Assembly (NCBI RefSeq): GCF_001735805.1
Contig: NZ_CP017248.1
Location: 5,952,001 to 6,016,000, forward strand
Direction of reading: 5' to 3'
Length of the DNA: 64,000 nt
From: Streptomyces fodineus
GTDB taxonomy: Bacteria; Actinomycetota; Actinomycetes; Streptomycetales; Streptomycetaceae
Shown here: piece by piece, positions 8,675 to 18,345 of the stretch
Position numbering within the stretch: the stretch's first letter is position 1
How the letters are laid out: each line of letters opens with the position of its first letter
Position numbers and translations under genes: made by a program
Notes under the pieces: generated by a model
What the model was told of the DNA's origin: nothing
The model's database searches: none
The model's input: the letters and a program-made list of their open reading frames with translations, nothing else

Positions 8675-8731
8675 TGCTCTACTTGTCCTCGCAAGCTCGT
8701 AACGGACTCCGCACAGACAGGACGGGTCACC

Positions 8732-9145
<414 letters not shown>

Positions 9146-9205
9146 CCCGGGCGCCCCGAGGGTGCCGGCGCCGCCCCGGCACCGGCACCCTCGCGCGTGT
9201 GCGCC

Positions 9206-11410
9206 CTACGCCGAGGTCAGCACGTCACGTCCGGTGCCCTGGCCCGGCAGCCGGATCCCGGCGCCCGGCATGGCCTCGCCCAGCAGCAGCGTCCGTACGA
9301 CGCGCTCGGCGGCCCGGCCGTCGTCGAACTCGCAGGCCCGGGCCCGGAACTCCGCCCGCAGCCGCGCCGACTCCTCGTCCCGCCAGGACCCCGAGGCGAA
9401 CAGCCAGGCAAGCTCCCGGTAGGAGTGCGCGACATGGCCGGGCGGTTCGGCGGTGATGTCGAGGTAGGTGCCCCGGCTCGCGGTGTACGCGTCCCAGTCG
9501 TCGGCGTGCACCACGATCGGCCGGTCCAGGTTGGCGTAGTCGAACATCACGCCCGAGTAGTCGGTGACCAGCGCGTCCGCCGCGAGCAGGACCTCCTCCA
9601 CGCGCGGCTCGTCGGTCGCGTCGACCACGATGCCGCGCCGGGCCAGCTCGGCCAGGCCCAGGCCGCGGGCGGGGCCGTTCGCCAGCGACGGATGCAGCCG
9701 GACCACCAGGGTGCGTCCCGCACCGAGGTCGGCCGCGAACCGGGCGAGGTCGATCCGGTCCACGTGCCCGGTGCGGCGGTAGTCCCGGCGGGTCGGCGCG
9801 TACAGCACGACGGTGTCCGTCTCCGGGATGCCACGGCGCTGCCGGAAGCCGCCGGCGCCGCCGTTCACCAGCACGTCGTTGCGGGGGCTGCCGGTGCGCA
9901 GCGAGGTGAAGTGGCAGGGGTAGGCCCGCTCCCAGACCAGCTCGGAGTGGCGGTTGGCGACCAGGCTGTAGTCCCAGCGGTCGGCCCGGCGCAGCATCTG
10001 CGGCACGTCGAAGCCGAGCCGGGCGCCCGGCTTGTCCAGCAGGTCGGCGCCCATGTACTTCAGCGGGGTGCCCTGGTGGGTGTGGATGTGCACGCTGCCG
10101 GGCCGCTTGGCCAGTGCGCCGGGCCAGTTGACGTCGTTGACGAAGAACTTCGCCCGTGCCGTGACCTCCAGGTAGCGCCGGGAGTCCACGATCACGTGCT
10201 CCACGCCGGGCGGCAGTCCGGCGGCGGTCTCCGCGTCCCGCACCACCCACACCCCGCGCAGCTGCGGGGCGATCTCCCGGGCCTTGGCGTACACGGCGGC
10301 CGGGTCGCCGAGCATGCCCCGGTGCGAGGAGGCCGAGTAGACGACGAGGTGCGGGTCCAGCGGGCGCATCGCGTGCAGGGACGCCCAGCCGGAGCGGGCC
10401 CGCGCGGCGGCGGCGTCGCGGACCGGCTCGGCCCGCCGGGCCGCCTCCTGCCCGATCCGCGCCGCCTGCCGCCTGATCCGGTACCCCGTCCAGGAGCCCT
10501 CCAGCAGGCCCACCTCGCCGTCGGCCAGGGCGCCCTCGGGTGCGTGCGCGCGGAACATCCGCGTCGTACGCCGGAAGAACTCGGCCCTGTCGCCGGGTGG
10601 CAGCCGGTCCGGCTTGGCCAGGATGTCGAGGCAGTGCTCGCCCATCTTGCGGTGCAGATACGGCCGCCAGTGCGCCAGCTCCGGCCGCTGCTCGACGAAC
10701 GCGAAGACCCGCTCGTACTGGTCGTGGACGTCGAAGTGCCTGCGGCTGGTGGTGGACAGGATGCTGCCCTGCCGGCGCTGCCGGTAGTTCACGCAGATCC
10801 GGTCCAGCGCGGCGATCCGCCGGGCGCTGAGCAGGACCGGGAAGGTCCAGGGGGTGTCCTCGTAGTAGCCCGGCGGGAACGCGAAGCCCTCCGACGCCAC
10901 GAACTCGCGCCGGTAGACCTTGTTCCACACCACCATCAGCAGGTCCAGGATCCGCGGGTACGTGCGGGCGGTGAACGTGTCCGGGCCGGCCTCGGCGAGC
11001 ACCTCGGCCAGGGCGTTGCGCCGGGTGCCGCCCCACCAGTAGGTGCGGGCGTAGTCGACGACCAGCACGTCCGGCTCGCCGGCCTCCGCCAGCCGGTCGG
11101 CGATCGCCCGCAGCGCGCCCGGGGTGAGGGTGTCGTCGCTGTCCAGGAAGAGGAGATAGTCGCCGGTGGCGTGCGGCATCCCGGCGTTGCGGGCCCGGCC
11201 GAGGCCCACGTTCTTCGGCAGGTGCAGCACCTTGACCCGGGGGTCGCGCTCGGCGTACTCGTCCAGGATCGCGCCGCAGCCGTCCGGGGAACGGTCGTCC
11301 ACGGCGATCAGCTCGAAGTCGTTGAAGGACTGCGCCAGCACCGAGTCCAGGCACTCGCGCAGAAAACCCTGCACCTTGAAACAGGGCACGATCAGACTGA
11401 AGCGGGGCAC
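9206..11410 (-). CDS. Bifunctional GT2 glycosyltransferase / CDP-glycerol glycerophosphotransferase (paralogue 3)
   Basis: This 734-residue two-domain protein has a GT2 domain at residues 1-230 with MPRFSLIVPC, VDDRSPDG at about 38-45 and DSDD at 90-93. A helical linker (about 280-360) follows, then a glycerophosphotransferase domain to the end, with VYSASSHRGMLGDPAAVYAK, THQGTPLKYMG (position 446 is Gln), LYAPTRRDYR, a basic-His segment RLHPSLANG and TDYSGVMFDYANLDRP. GTG 11410 lies 7 bp after the preceding paralogue's stop, so the two are probably co-transcribed. It is predicted to act at the cytoplasmic membrane face, adding sugar and glycerol-phosphate units to a wall polymer. Confidence 0.9.
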   Translation of the reverse strand: MPRFSLIVPCFKVQGFLRECLDSVLAQSFNDFELIAVDDRSPDGCGAILDEYAERDPRVKVLHLPKNVGLGRARNAGMPHATGDYLLFLDSDDTLTPGALRAIADRLAEAGEPDVLVVDYARTYWWGGTRRNALAEVLAEAGPDTFTARTYPRILDLLMVVWNKVYRREFVASEGFAFPPGYYEDTPWTFPVLLSARRIAALDRICVNYRQRRQGSILSTTSRRHFDVHDQYERVFAFVEQRPELAHWRPYLHRKMGEHCLDILAKPDRLPPGDRAEFFRRTTRMFRAHAPEGALADGEVGLLEGSWTGYRIRRQAARIGQEAARRAEPVRDAAAARARSGWASLHAMRPLDPHLVVYSASSHRGMLGDPAAVYAKAREIAPQLRGVWVVRDAETAAGLPPGVEHVIVDSRRYLEVTARAKFFVNDVNWPGALAKRPGSVHIHTHQGTPLKYMGADLLDKPGARLGFDVPQMLRRADRWDYSLVANRHSELVWERAYPCHFTSLRTGSPRNDVLVNGGAGGFRQRRGIPETDTVVLYAPTRRDYRRTGHVDRIDLARFAADLGAGRTLVVRLHPSLANGPARGLGLAELARRGIVVDATDEPRVEEVLLAADALVTDYSGVMFDYANLDRPIVVHADDWDAYTASRGTYLDITAEPPGHVAHSYRELAWLFASGSWRDEESARLRAEFRARACEFDDGRAAERVVRTLLLGEAMPGAGIRLPGQGTGRDVLTSA

Positions 11411-11417
11411 GGGCGGG

Positions 11418-13616
11418 TCAGCTCCTCACGAGGGTCGCGGCGGGGGCGGGGACGCGTTCCGCGAGCGGGATCACCGGCAAGGCCGCCTCCGGCGGCTCGC
11501 CCAGCAGCACCCGCCGTACGACCCGCTCGGCGGCCCGCCCGTCGTCGAACTCGCAGAACCGCTCCCGGAACGCGGCCCTGAGCGCCGCGGCCTCCGCGCC
11601 CGCGTACGAGCCGTCGCGGAAGACCGCCGCCAGCTCCTCGGGGGTGCGGGCGACCGGGCCGGGCGGCTCGGCCATCAGATCGAAGTAGACGCCCCGCGTC
11701 TCCCGGTAGACGTCCCAGTCGTCGGCGTACACGACGATCGGCCGGTCCAGGTTGGCGTAGTCGAACATGATCGACGAGTAGTCGGTGACCAGCGCGTCCG
11801 CGGCCAGACAGACCTCCTCCGAGGAGCGGTGCGCGGTGACGTCGATGATCCGGCCGCAGCTCCGCGCGGGGCCCCGGTCGTAGAAGTAGTGGGCGCGCAG
11901 CAGGACGACGACGTCCTCGCCGGCCGCTTCGCAGAACGCCTCCAGGTCGAGGCCGGGCTCGAAGCCGGTGTGGTGGTCGCGGTGGGTGGGGGCGTAGAGG
12001 ACGGCCGTCTTGCCCTCGGCGATGCCCAACTCCCGCCTGATGCGGGCGACATCCTCGCCGGTCGCCGTGTAGTAGACGTCGTTGCGCGGATAGCCGTACT
12101 CCAGCGCCTCCCAGGAGCCGGGGAAGGCGCGCTCCCACATCTGGGTCGAGTGGCGGTTGGCGGAGAGGTTGAAGTCCCAGCGGTCGACCCGGCCGAGCAG
12201 CCGGGTGTAGCTGCCCGACCGGGCGGCCACCACCGGGTACGTCGACTGGTCCACGCCCATCGTCTTCAGCGGGGTGCCGTGCTGGGTCTGCAGATGCACG
12301 CTGCCGGGGCGCTTGACGATGCCCTCGGCGAAGTTGGCGTTGTTGACCAGGTACTTGGCGCGGGCCAGCACCTCCCAGTAGCGGCGCGAGCCGATCACCG
12401 CGTACTCGACGTCCGGCGGCATCGCGTGTTCCTGCCCCGGCTCCACCAGGAACACCGAGCGGATGTGCGGGGCGAGTTCGCGGGCCTTGGCGTGGATCGC
12501 CGCCGGGTTGCAGGTGTAGCCCCGGCCCCAGTAGGCGCAGTACACCGCGAGTCCGGGGTCGAGCGGGCGGTGCAGGTCGCGGGCGTAGCGCAGCCGGGTG
12601 CGCAGCATGCGTGGGCGCGGCAGGCCCTCGGTGAGCCTGGTGGTCACCCGGTTGGCGCCGCGCAGCGCCCGGAACGCGCTGTACGCTCCGGCCGCCAGCA
12701 GCCGGTGCTGCACACCCAGGCTGCCGCCGGGCGCCCGGAAGCCGGCCGGCCGGTGCCGGCGGTAGAGGCGGGCCGCGCGGCGGAAGAACGCCCGGCGCCC
12801 GGACGGCAGCCGCTCCGGCCGGGACGCCGTCTTCAGCACATGGGTGAACAACTGCTCGAAGAGCGCCCGCGTCCGCTCGGCGGGCAGATCCCGCCCGGCG
12901 GCCCGGGTCAGCACCAGCTCCACCTGGTCGAGCACCGCGTGCTGGTGCGGCCCGGGCACATGGAGCCGGCTGCCCTGCCGGCGCAGCCGGTGCCGTACGA
13001 CGACCCGGCGCAGCACCGCGATCCGCCCGACGGCGAGCGTGGTCAGCCCGCCCCAGCCGAGGTCGGTGAAGTGGCTGCCGGGAAAGGTCAGTTCGTGCTC
13101 GGTGAGGAAGGCGCGGCGGTAGGCCGCGCTCCACGCCGGGAGCTGGACGCCCGTCAGCTCCGGAAGGTCGGCGGGGGCGAAGGCGCCCTTCGGTGCCCTG
13201 GCGAACAGCGGCGCGGCCGGGTTGGTCGGCTCGCCCTCCCACCAGGGGGCGCGCTCGTGCTCGACGTAGAGCACGTCCACACCGGCGGTCTCCGTCAGCC
13301 GGGCGTCCAGCGCCGCGAGCGCGCCCGGCAGCAGCACGTCGTCGCCGTCGAGGAACAGCACATACGCACCGGTCGCCGCCCGCATCCCGGCGTTCCGCGC
13401 CCCGCTCAGACCGGCGGACGGCGGCGAGTCGATGGGGGTCACCCGGGAGTCCCGCTCCGCGTAGCCGGCGGCCACCGCGCCGGCCGTGGCGTCGGGGCCG
13501 TCGCAGACCGGGATCAGCTGCAGATCGCCGAAGGACTGGCCGAGAACCGAATCCAGCGCCTGGGACAGCCGGGCGGCGACCCCGTGGGAGGGGACGATGA
13601 TGCTGAAGCGGGGCAT
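11418..13616 (-). CDS. Bifunctional GT2 glycosyltransferase / CDP-glycerol glycerophosphotransferase (paralogue 2)
   Basis: This 732-residue protein is collinear with its neighbours. The GT2 domain shows MPRFSIIVPS, a variant first acidic motif (VCDGPDATAG in place of VDDxSPDG) and DGDD at 90-93. The C-terminal transferase domain has YWGRGYTCNPAAIHAKA, TQHGTPLKTMG with His446, LYAPTHRDHH and TDYSSIMFDYANLDRP. ATG 13616 is set by alignment with both paralogues; the frame remains open upstream but that part lies antisense-like over the neighbouring gene. It has the most complete glycerophosphotransferase motifs of the three, so it is the best candidate for an active polymerase or primase. It ends 7 bp before the next gene. 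Confidence 0.9.
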   Translation of the reverse strand: MPRFSIIVPSHGVAARLSQALDSVLGQSFGDLQLIPVCDGPDATAGAVAAGYAERDSRVTPIDSPPSAGLSGARNAGMRAATGAYVLFLDGDDVLLPGALAALDARLTETAGVDVLYVEHERAPWWEGEPTNPAAPLFARAPKGAFAPADLPELTGVQLPAWSAAYRRAFLTEHELTFPGSHFTDLGWGGLTTLAVGRIAVLRRVVVRHRLRRQGSRLHVPGPHQHAVLDQVELVLTRAAGRDLPAERTRALFEQLFTHVLKTASRPERLPSGRRAFFRRAARLYRRHRPAGFRAPGGSLGVQHRLLAAGAYSAFRALRGANRVTTRLTEGLPRPRMLRTRLRYARDLHRPLDPGLAVYCAYWGRGYTCNPAAIHAKARELAPHIRSVFLVEPGQEHAMPPDVEYAVIGSRRYWEVLARAKYLVNNANFAEGIVKRPGSVHLQTQHGTPLKTMGVDQSTYPVVAARSGSYTRLLGRVDRWDFNLSANRHSTQMWERAFPGSWEALEYGYPRNDVYYTATGEDVARIRRELGIAEGKTAVLYAPTHRDHHTGFEPGLDLEAFCEAAGEDVVVLLRAHYFYDRGPARSCGRIIDVTAHRSSEEVCLAADALVTDYSSIMFDYANLDRPIVVYADDWDVYRETRGVYFDLMAEPPGPVARTPEELAAVFRDGSYAGAEAAALRAAFRERFCEFDDGRAAERVVRRVLLGEPPEAALPVIPLAERVPAPAATLVRS

Positions 13617-13768
13617 TCTGTTCTTTCTGTTGGCATGCTGACACGGGTCCTGCGGACGAGGCCTGCCACGCGACCGGGCCGCCCCGCCGGACGCCAGGTG
13701 GACGGCCGGCTCGGAGTGGGCCGCGTCGAGCCGAGGGGCACGGGAACTCCCGGAGGGATCAACGCTGC

Positions 13769-15997
13769 TCAACGCCTCTCGGTGACGGGAAGGGAACCGG
13801 AAGGTTGCGGCACGGTGGCCAGCGGGGACCACGCGCAGGCCGAGGGGGCCGGCTCCCGCTCCGCGAGCGGCACGATCGGCGGCAGGCCGGGCTCGCCCAG
13901 CACCACATGCCGTACGACCCGTTCGGCGGCGCGTCCGTCGTCGTACGGGCAGAACCGCTCCCGGAACGCCGCCCGCAGCTGGGCGGAGCGCGAGCCGCGC
14001 CAGTGGCCGGTCGCGAAGATGTCGATCAGCTCGTCCTCGCTGCGCGCGACCGCGCCCGGCGGGCAGACGCGCAGGTCGAAGTAGGTCCCGCGGGACGCCT
14101 GGTACGCCGCCCAGTCGCCGGTGTGCACCACGATCGGCCGGTCCAGACCCGCGTAGTCGAACATGATCGACGCGTAGTCGGTGAGCAGGGCGTCCGAGGC
14201 CAGGCACAGGGTCTGCACGCTCGGGTGGGAGCGGACGTCGATGATCCGGGCGCCCTCCGGGCGGTGGTCGGCGTGGGTACGGGCCAGGATCACGAAGCGC
14301 GGGCCGAGACGGCGCGCCATCCGCGCCAGGTCCAGCTGCGGGCGCTGGGTGCGCTGGTAGTCCCGGTGGGCCGGTGCGTACAGGATCGCGACCGCGCCCT
14401 CGGGGATGCCCAGCAGCCCGCGCAGCCGGGCCACGTCCGCCGGGGTCGCCCGCTGGAAGACGTCGTTGCGCGGGGCGCCGTACTCCAGCGTGGTGTAGCG
14501 GCCGGGGAAGACCCGCTCGCCGGTCAGGGTCGAGTGCCGGTTGGCGGACAGGACGAGGTCCCACTGGTCGACGGCCCGCAGCAGCCGGGTGAAGTCGGTG
14601 CCGTGGGCCGCCGCCGGGTGCTCCAGGAGGTCCAGGCCGAGGTGCCCGAGCGGTGTGCCGCGCTGGGTCTGGACCAGGATCTGCCCGCTCCGCTTGCGCA
14701 GGCCCGGGTCCAGGACGTCGTCGGAGACCAGGTACTTGGCGCGGGCCAGCGACGTCCAGTAGCCGGCGGTGCCCGGCCGGAGGCTGTCGGTGGCGGGCGG
14801 GACCGTGTGCCGGTGCTCGGGCCGGGCGATCCACGCGGTGCGGATGTGCGGGGCGTGCGCGCGGAACGCCTCCTCCAGCGCGCCCGGGTCACCGCCGTGA
14901 CCCTGGCCCGCACCGGAGGCGAACACCGCCCGGTCGGCGCGCACGGGCAGCCGCAGCTGGATCCGGTAGTGCAGCCGCAGCGCACCGGCGCGCACGGCAC
15001 GGGCCAGCTTCACCGCCGCCTTCAGCGTGCGCCGGCGCACGGCCGAGGCCAGCTGGAAGGCCCGGAACGTGCGGTGCAGACCGAAGCGGACCAGGATGGT
15101 CCGCGGCCGCATCCGGGTTCCGGGGACGCGGTAGCGGCGGTAGTGGGCGCGGGCCCGGCGCAGGAACTCACCGTGGCTGCCGCGCGGCAGCCGGCCGCGC
15201 TTGGTGAACACCGTCGCGTAGTGGTCGATCATGCGGCGGAACAACTCCGGCCGCCACCGCCCCACTTCGGGATGTTCCTCGACGTACGCGAACACCCGGT
15301 CGTACTGCTCGAACAGATCGAAGTGCCTGCCGCTGGTGGTGGAGAGGATGTTGCCCTGCCGGCGCTGCCGGTAGTGCACGCACACCCGGTCCAAAGTGGC
15401 GATCGACCCCGCCGTCATCAGCACCGGGAAGGTCCAGGGGGTGTCCTCGTAGTAGCCCGGCGGGAAGGCGAAGCCGTGCTCCTCGACGAACTCCCGCCGG
15501 CAGGCCTTGTTCCAGGCGACCATCAGCACGCTGAGCAGACCCGGCCGGTCCTCCAGACGGAACGGCGCCCGGCCCTGCTCGGTCAGCCGGGCGGCGAGCT
15601 GATTGCGCTCGGACCGGCCGTCCCAGTAGGTGCGGGCGTAGTCGTACATCACGACGTCCGGCTCGCCGGCCTCCTTGATCCGGTCGGCGATCGCCAGGAG
15701 CGCGTCCGGGGCGAGCGTGTCGTCGCTGTCCAGAAAGACCAGGTAGTCGCCGCTCGCCTCGGCCATCCCCGCGTTCCGGGCCCGCCCGAGCCCCTGGTTC
15801 TCGGCCAGGTGCACGACCCGCACGCGCGCGTCACGGGCCGCGTACTCGTCGATGATCTCCCCGCAGGCATCCGGTGAGCAGTCGTCCACGGCGATCAGTT
15901 CCAGATCGGTATACGACTGCGAGAGCACCGAGTCCAGGCACTCGGGGAGATACGCCTGGACCTTGTACGCGGGGACAATGACACTGAACCTGGGCAA
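13769..15997 (-). CDS. Bifunctional GT2 glycosyltransferase / CDP-glycerol glycerophosphotransferase-like protein (paralogue 1, altered motif)
   Basis: This 742-residue protein has an intact GT2 domain (MPRFSVIVPA, VDDCSPDA, DSDD at 90-93). In the C-terminal transferase domain the HGTPLK motif reads QRGTPLGHLG, so residue 446 is Arg where paralogue 2 has His. LYAPAHRDYQR, ARTHADHRP and TDYASIMFDYAGLDRP are kept. The start is TTG 15997, fixed by alignment of MPRF with the paralogues. It is the first gene of the leftward trio and is separated from the next by 152 bp. The GT2 half is probably active; the transferase half may be altered in substrate or impaired. Confidence 0.87.
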   Translation of the reverse strand: MPRFSVIVPAYKVQAYLPECLDSVLSQSYTDLELIAVDDCSPDACGEIIDEYAARDARVRVVHLAENQGLGRARNAGMAEASGDYLVFLDSDDTLAPDALLAIADRIKEAGEPDVVMYDYARTYWDGRSERNQLAARLTEQGRAPFRLEDRPGLLSVLMVAWNKACRREFVEEHGFAFPPGYYEDTPWTFPVLMTAGSIATLDRVCVHYRQRRQGNILSTTSGRHFDLFEQYDRVFAYVEEHPEVGRWRPELFRRMIDHYATVFTKRGRLPRGSHGEFLRRARAHYRRYRVPGTRMRPRTILVRFGLHRTFRAFQLASAVRRRTLKAAVKLARAVRAGALRLHYRIQLRLPVRADRAVFASGAGQGHGGDPGALEEAFRAHAPHIRTAWIARPEHRHTVPPATDSLRPGTAGYWTSLARAKYLVSDDVLDPGLRKRSGQILVQTQRGTPLGHLGLDLLEHPAAAHGTDFTRLLRAVDQWDLVLSANRHSTLTGERVFPGRYTTLEYGAPRNDVFQRATPADVARLRGLLGIPEGAVAILYAPAHRDYQRTQRPQLDLARMARRLGPRFVILARTHADHRPEGARIIDVRSHPSVQTLCLASDALLTDYASIMFDYAGLDRPIVVHTGDWAAYQASRGTYFDLRVCPPGAVARSEDELIDIFATGHWRGSRSAQLRAAFRERFCPYDDGRAAERVVRHVVLGEPGLPPIVPLAEREPAPSACAWSPLATVPQPSGSLPVTERR

Positions 15998-16155
15998 GGG
16001 ACATCCAAGGGTCGTCGGTCGGCGCGGGGGTTTTGACCGGGAACGGCCGATGGAGTGAATTGGTTACGCGGCCTTACGGCATGTGGGGGACCCCAGGTGA
16101 ACGCGAGAGGACGGGCCTCTTGCCGCCCGCCCTCTCGGAAGTGACCGCTGCGCGG

Positions 16156-16995
16156 CTATTTGACGGCGCCCGCCATCACCCCGGACACGAACTGCCGCTG
16201 GAACGCGAAGAACACGGCCAGCGGGATCACCATGGAGATGAACGCGCCCGGCGCCAGCACGTCGATGTTGTTGCCGAACTGCCGTACCTGCGTCTGCAGC
16301 GCGACCGTGATCGGCTGGGTGCCCGACTTGGTGAACACCAGCGCGACCAGCATGTCGTTCCACACCCACAGGAACTGGAAGATGCCGAGGCTCGCGATCG
16401 CCGGCCCGCCGAGCGGCATCACCACCGTCGCGAACAGCCTCAGTTCACCGGCGCCGTCGAGCCGGGCCGCCTCCAGCAGCTCGCGCGGGATCTCCGCGAA
16501 GAAGTTCCGCAGCAGGAACACCGCGAACGGCAGACCGAAGCCGGTGTGGAACAGGATGACACCGAAGATCGTCCCGAACAGGCCGATCCTGCCGAACAGT
16601 TCGGCGATCGGGATCAGCGCCACCTGCACGGGTACGACCAGCAGGCTCACCACACCCAGGAACCACCAGTCCCGGCCCGGGAACTCCATCCAGGCGAACG
16701 CGTAGCCCGCCAGGGAGCCGACCACGACGACCAGCACCGTCGCCGGGACCGTGATCAGCACGGTGTTCCAGAGGGAGTGCGTGATGTCGCCGTTCTCCAG
16801 GAGCCTGCGGTAGCTGTCGAACGTCAGCTGGGACGGCTTGGCGAACACCTTCCACCAGCCGCTCGCGCTCATGTCCTCGGGCGCGCGCAGCGAGGAGATG
16901 AGCAGACCGATCGTCGGCACCAGCCAGAACAGGCCGACGACGATCAGGAAGACGCGCACCAGACCGCCGTTGATCTTCTCCAGCAGCCAGGTCAT
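16156..16995 (-). CDS. Carbohydrate ABC transporter permease (MalG-like)
   Basis: This 279-residue inner-membrane permease has six predicted transmembrane helices. The cytoplasmic EAA loop that contacts the ATPase reads EIPRELLEAARLDGAGELRLF (about residues 180-200). The C-terminus AFQRQFVSGVMAGAVK is the classic end of MalG/AglG-type sugar permeases. Its ATG overlaps the TGA of the upstream permease (ATGA), so the pair is coupled. No ATP-binding gene is nearby; many Streptomyces sugar importers share the distant MsiK ATPase, which probably serves here. Confidence 0.93.
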   Translation of the reverse strand: MTWLLEKINGGLVRVFLIVVGLFWLVPTIGLLISSLRAPEDMSASGWWKVFAKPSQLTFDSYRRLLENGDITHSLWNTVLITVPATVLVVVVGSLAGYAFAWMEFPGRDWWFLGVVSLLVVPVQVALIPIAELFGRIGLFGTIFGVILFHTGFGLPFAVFLLRNFFAEIPRELLEAARLDGAGELRLFATVVMPLGGPAIASLGIFQFLWVWNDMLVALVFTKSGTQPITVALQTQVRQFGNNIDVLAPGAFISMVIPLAVFFAFQRQFVSGVMAGAVK

Positions 16996-18338
16996 CGCCG
17001 TACCTCCCGCCTCAGCCGACGGATGTTGAACGCCATCACCGGGATCACCAGCACCAGCAGCAGCACCGCGATCGCGCTCGCGACGCCCGGCTGGTTCTCC
17101 GCGAAACCCTTGCGGTACAGCTCCAGGGCGAGCACGTTGGCATCGTCCTGGGAGGAGCCCGGCGCGATGATGTAGACGAGGTCGAAGACCTTCAGCACGT
17201 TGATCATCAGCGTGACGGTGACGACCGCGAGGACCGGCGCGAGCAGCGGCACGGTGACCTTGCGGAACACCTGCCACTCGTTGGCGCCGTCCACCCGCGC
17301 CGCCTCCAGCAGCTCCCGGGGCACACCCGCGAGCCCGGCCGCGATCAGCACCATCGCGAAGCCCGCCCACATCCACACATACGCCCCGATGACCGCCGGG
17401 GTGACCAGCGCCGGGCCGAGCCACTCGACACCGTTGTACGGCTCCCTGAAGTTGCCCGCCGGAAGCCGCAGCCTGGCCCCGTCGGCGGAGGCGGGCAGCG
17501 TGAAGGTGCCGTCGCCGGCCGCCTCGGTGGCGGCGACCACCTTGCCGTCCTTCACCGCCTCGATCCGCATCCCGGCATAGCCGAGCTCGGACGGGTCGGG
17601 CGCGCCGAGCCGTCCCACGCCCTTTCCGCGTGTGAAGTCCTGCCAGGTGGTGCCGGTGATCTTCCCCGGCTCGGGCCTGGCGGCCACGGCCCTCTTCGCA
17701 CCGCCGGGCATCTGGTCCGGGGCGACGCCGACGAGAGGGAGGGTGACCGGCTGCCCGGCGTGGACCGTGGCCTTGGTGATGAAGCCGCCCCCTTGGGCCA
17801 CCAGGGGCGACTCGCGGCCCGGGTGGGCCTTCGGGAACGCCGACGACTGCGCGAAGGTGTCGTGGACCCCCACCCACACCGCGTTCGCGACCCCCTTGTG
17901 CGGATCCTGGTCGTACACCAGCCGGAAGATGATCCCGGCCGCCAGCATCGAGATCGCCATCGGCATGAAGACGACCAGCTTGAACGCCGTCCCCCAGCGC
18001 ACCCGTTCGGTCAGCACCGCGAAGATCAGACCGAGTGCGGTGGAGACCGTGGGCGCGAAAACCACCCAGATGACGTTGTTCTTCAGGGCGGTGCGGATGC
18101 CGTCGTCCGTGAAGAGGGTCTTGTAGTTGTCGACGCCGGTGAAACCGTCGCCGCCCGCGTTGAAGAAGCTGCGGATGACCGAGTACCCGATCGGGTAGAC
18201 CACGAGCGCACCGAGCAGCACCAGGGCGGGCAGCAGGAACAGCGCTGCCACCGTCCTGCGGGTGCCGGTCACGCCCTTGCGACCGCGCGGCGCGGCCGGG
18301 CCCGGTGGGGCCCCGGCCGCCGTTGCTGCCGACGCCAT
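16992..18338 (-). CDS. Carbohydrate ABC transporter permease (MalF-like) with large periplasmic-side insertion
   Basis: This 448-residue permease starts with a Pro/Ala-rich cytoplasmic tail and TM1 (about 29-50). The EAA loop is VPRELLEAARVDGANEWQVF (about 339-358). Between a transmembrane segment ending near 142 and the next near 308 lies a soluble insertion of about 160 residues, rich in Gly, Pro and beta strands (VHAGQPVTLPLVGV and then a GDGTFTLPA segment). Most MalF-type proteins of this class are about 300 residues. The insertion should face outside the cell and could dock the binding lipoprotein encoded next. The gene ends in a 4-bp overlap with the partner permease. Confidence 0.92.
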   Translation of the reverse strand: MASAATAAGAPPGPAAPRGRKGVTGTRRTVAALFLLPALVLLGALVVYPIGYSVIRSFFNAGGDGFTGVDNYKTLFTDDGIRTALKNNVIWVVFAPTVSTALGLIFAVLTERVRWGTAFKLVVFMPMAISMLAAGIIFRLVYDQDPHKGVANAVWVGVHDTFAQSSAFPKAHPGRESPLVAQGGGFITKATVHAGQPVTLPLVGVAPDQMPGGAKRAVAARPEPGKITGTTWQDFTRGKGVGRLGAPDPSELGYAGMRIEAVKDGKVVAATEAAGDGTFTLPASADGARLRLPAGNFREPYNGVEWLGPALVTPAVIGAYVWMWAGFAMVLIAAGLAGVPRELLEAARVDGANEWQVFRKVTVPLLAPVLAVVTVTLMINVLKVFDLVYIIAPGSSQDDANVLALELYRKGFAENQPGVASAIAVLLLVLVIPVMAFNIRRLRREVRR

Positions 18339-18345
18339 CGCCGGA

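Noticed and set aside
13617..14834. 406-codon extension of the paralogue-2 gene upstream of ATG 13616
   Set aside because: It lies over the next gene in a different frame; alignment with the other paralogues places the start at MPRFS.
9197..15877. Very long plus-strand frames (794, 972 and 690 codons) across the glycerophosphotransferase trio
   Set aside because: High-GC antisense readthrough of three well-supported genes; composition is Arg/Gly/Val/Gln-rich with no motifs.
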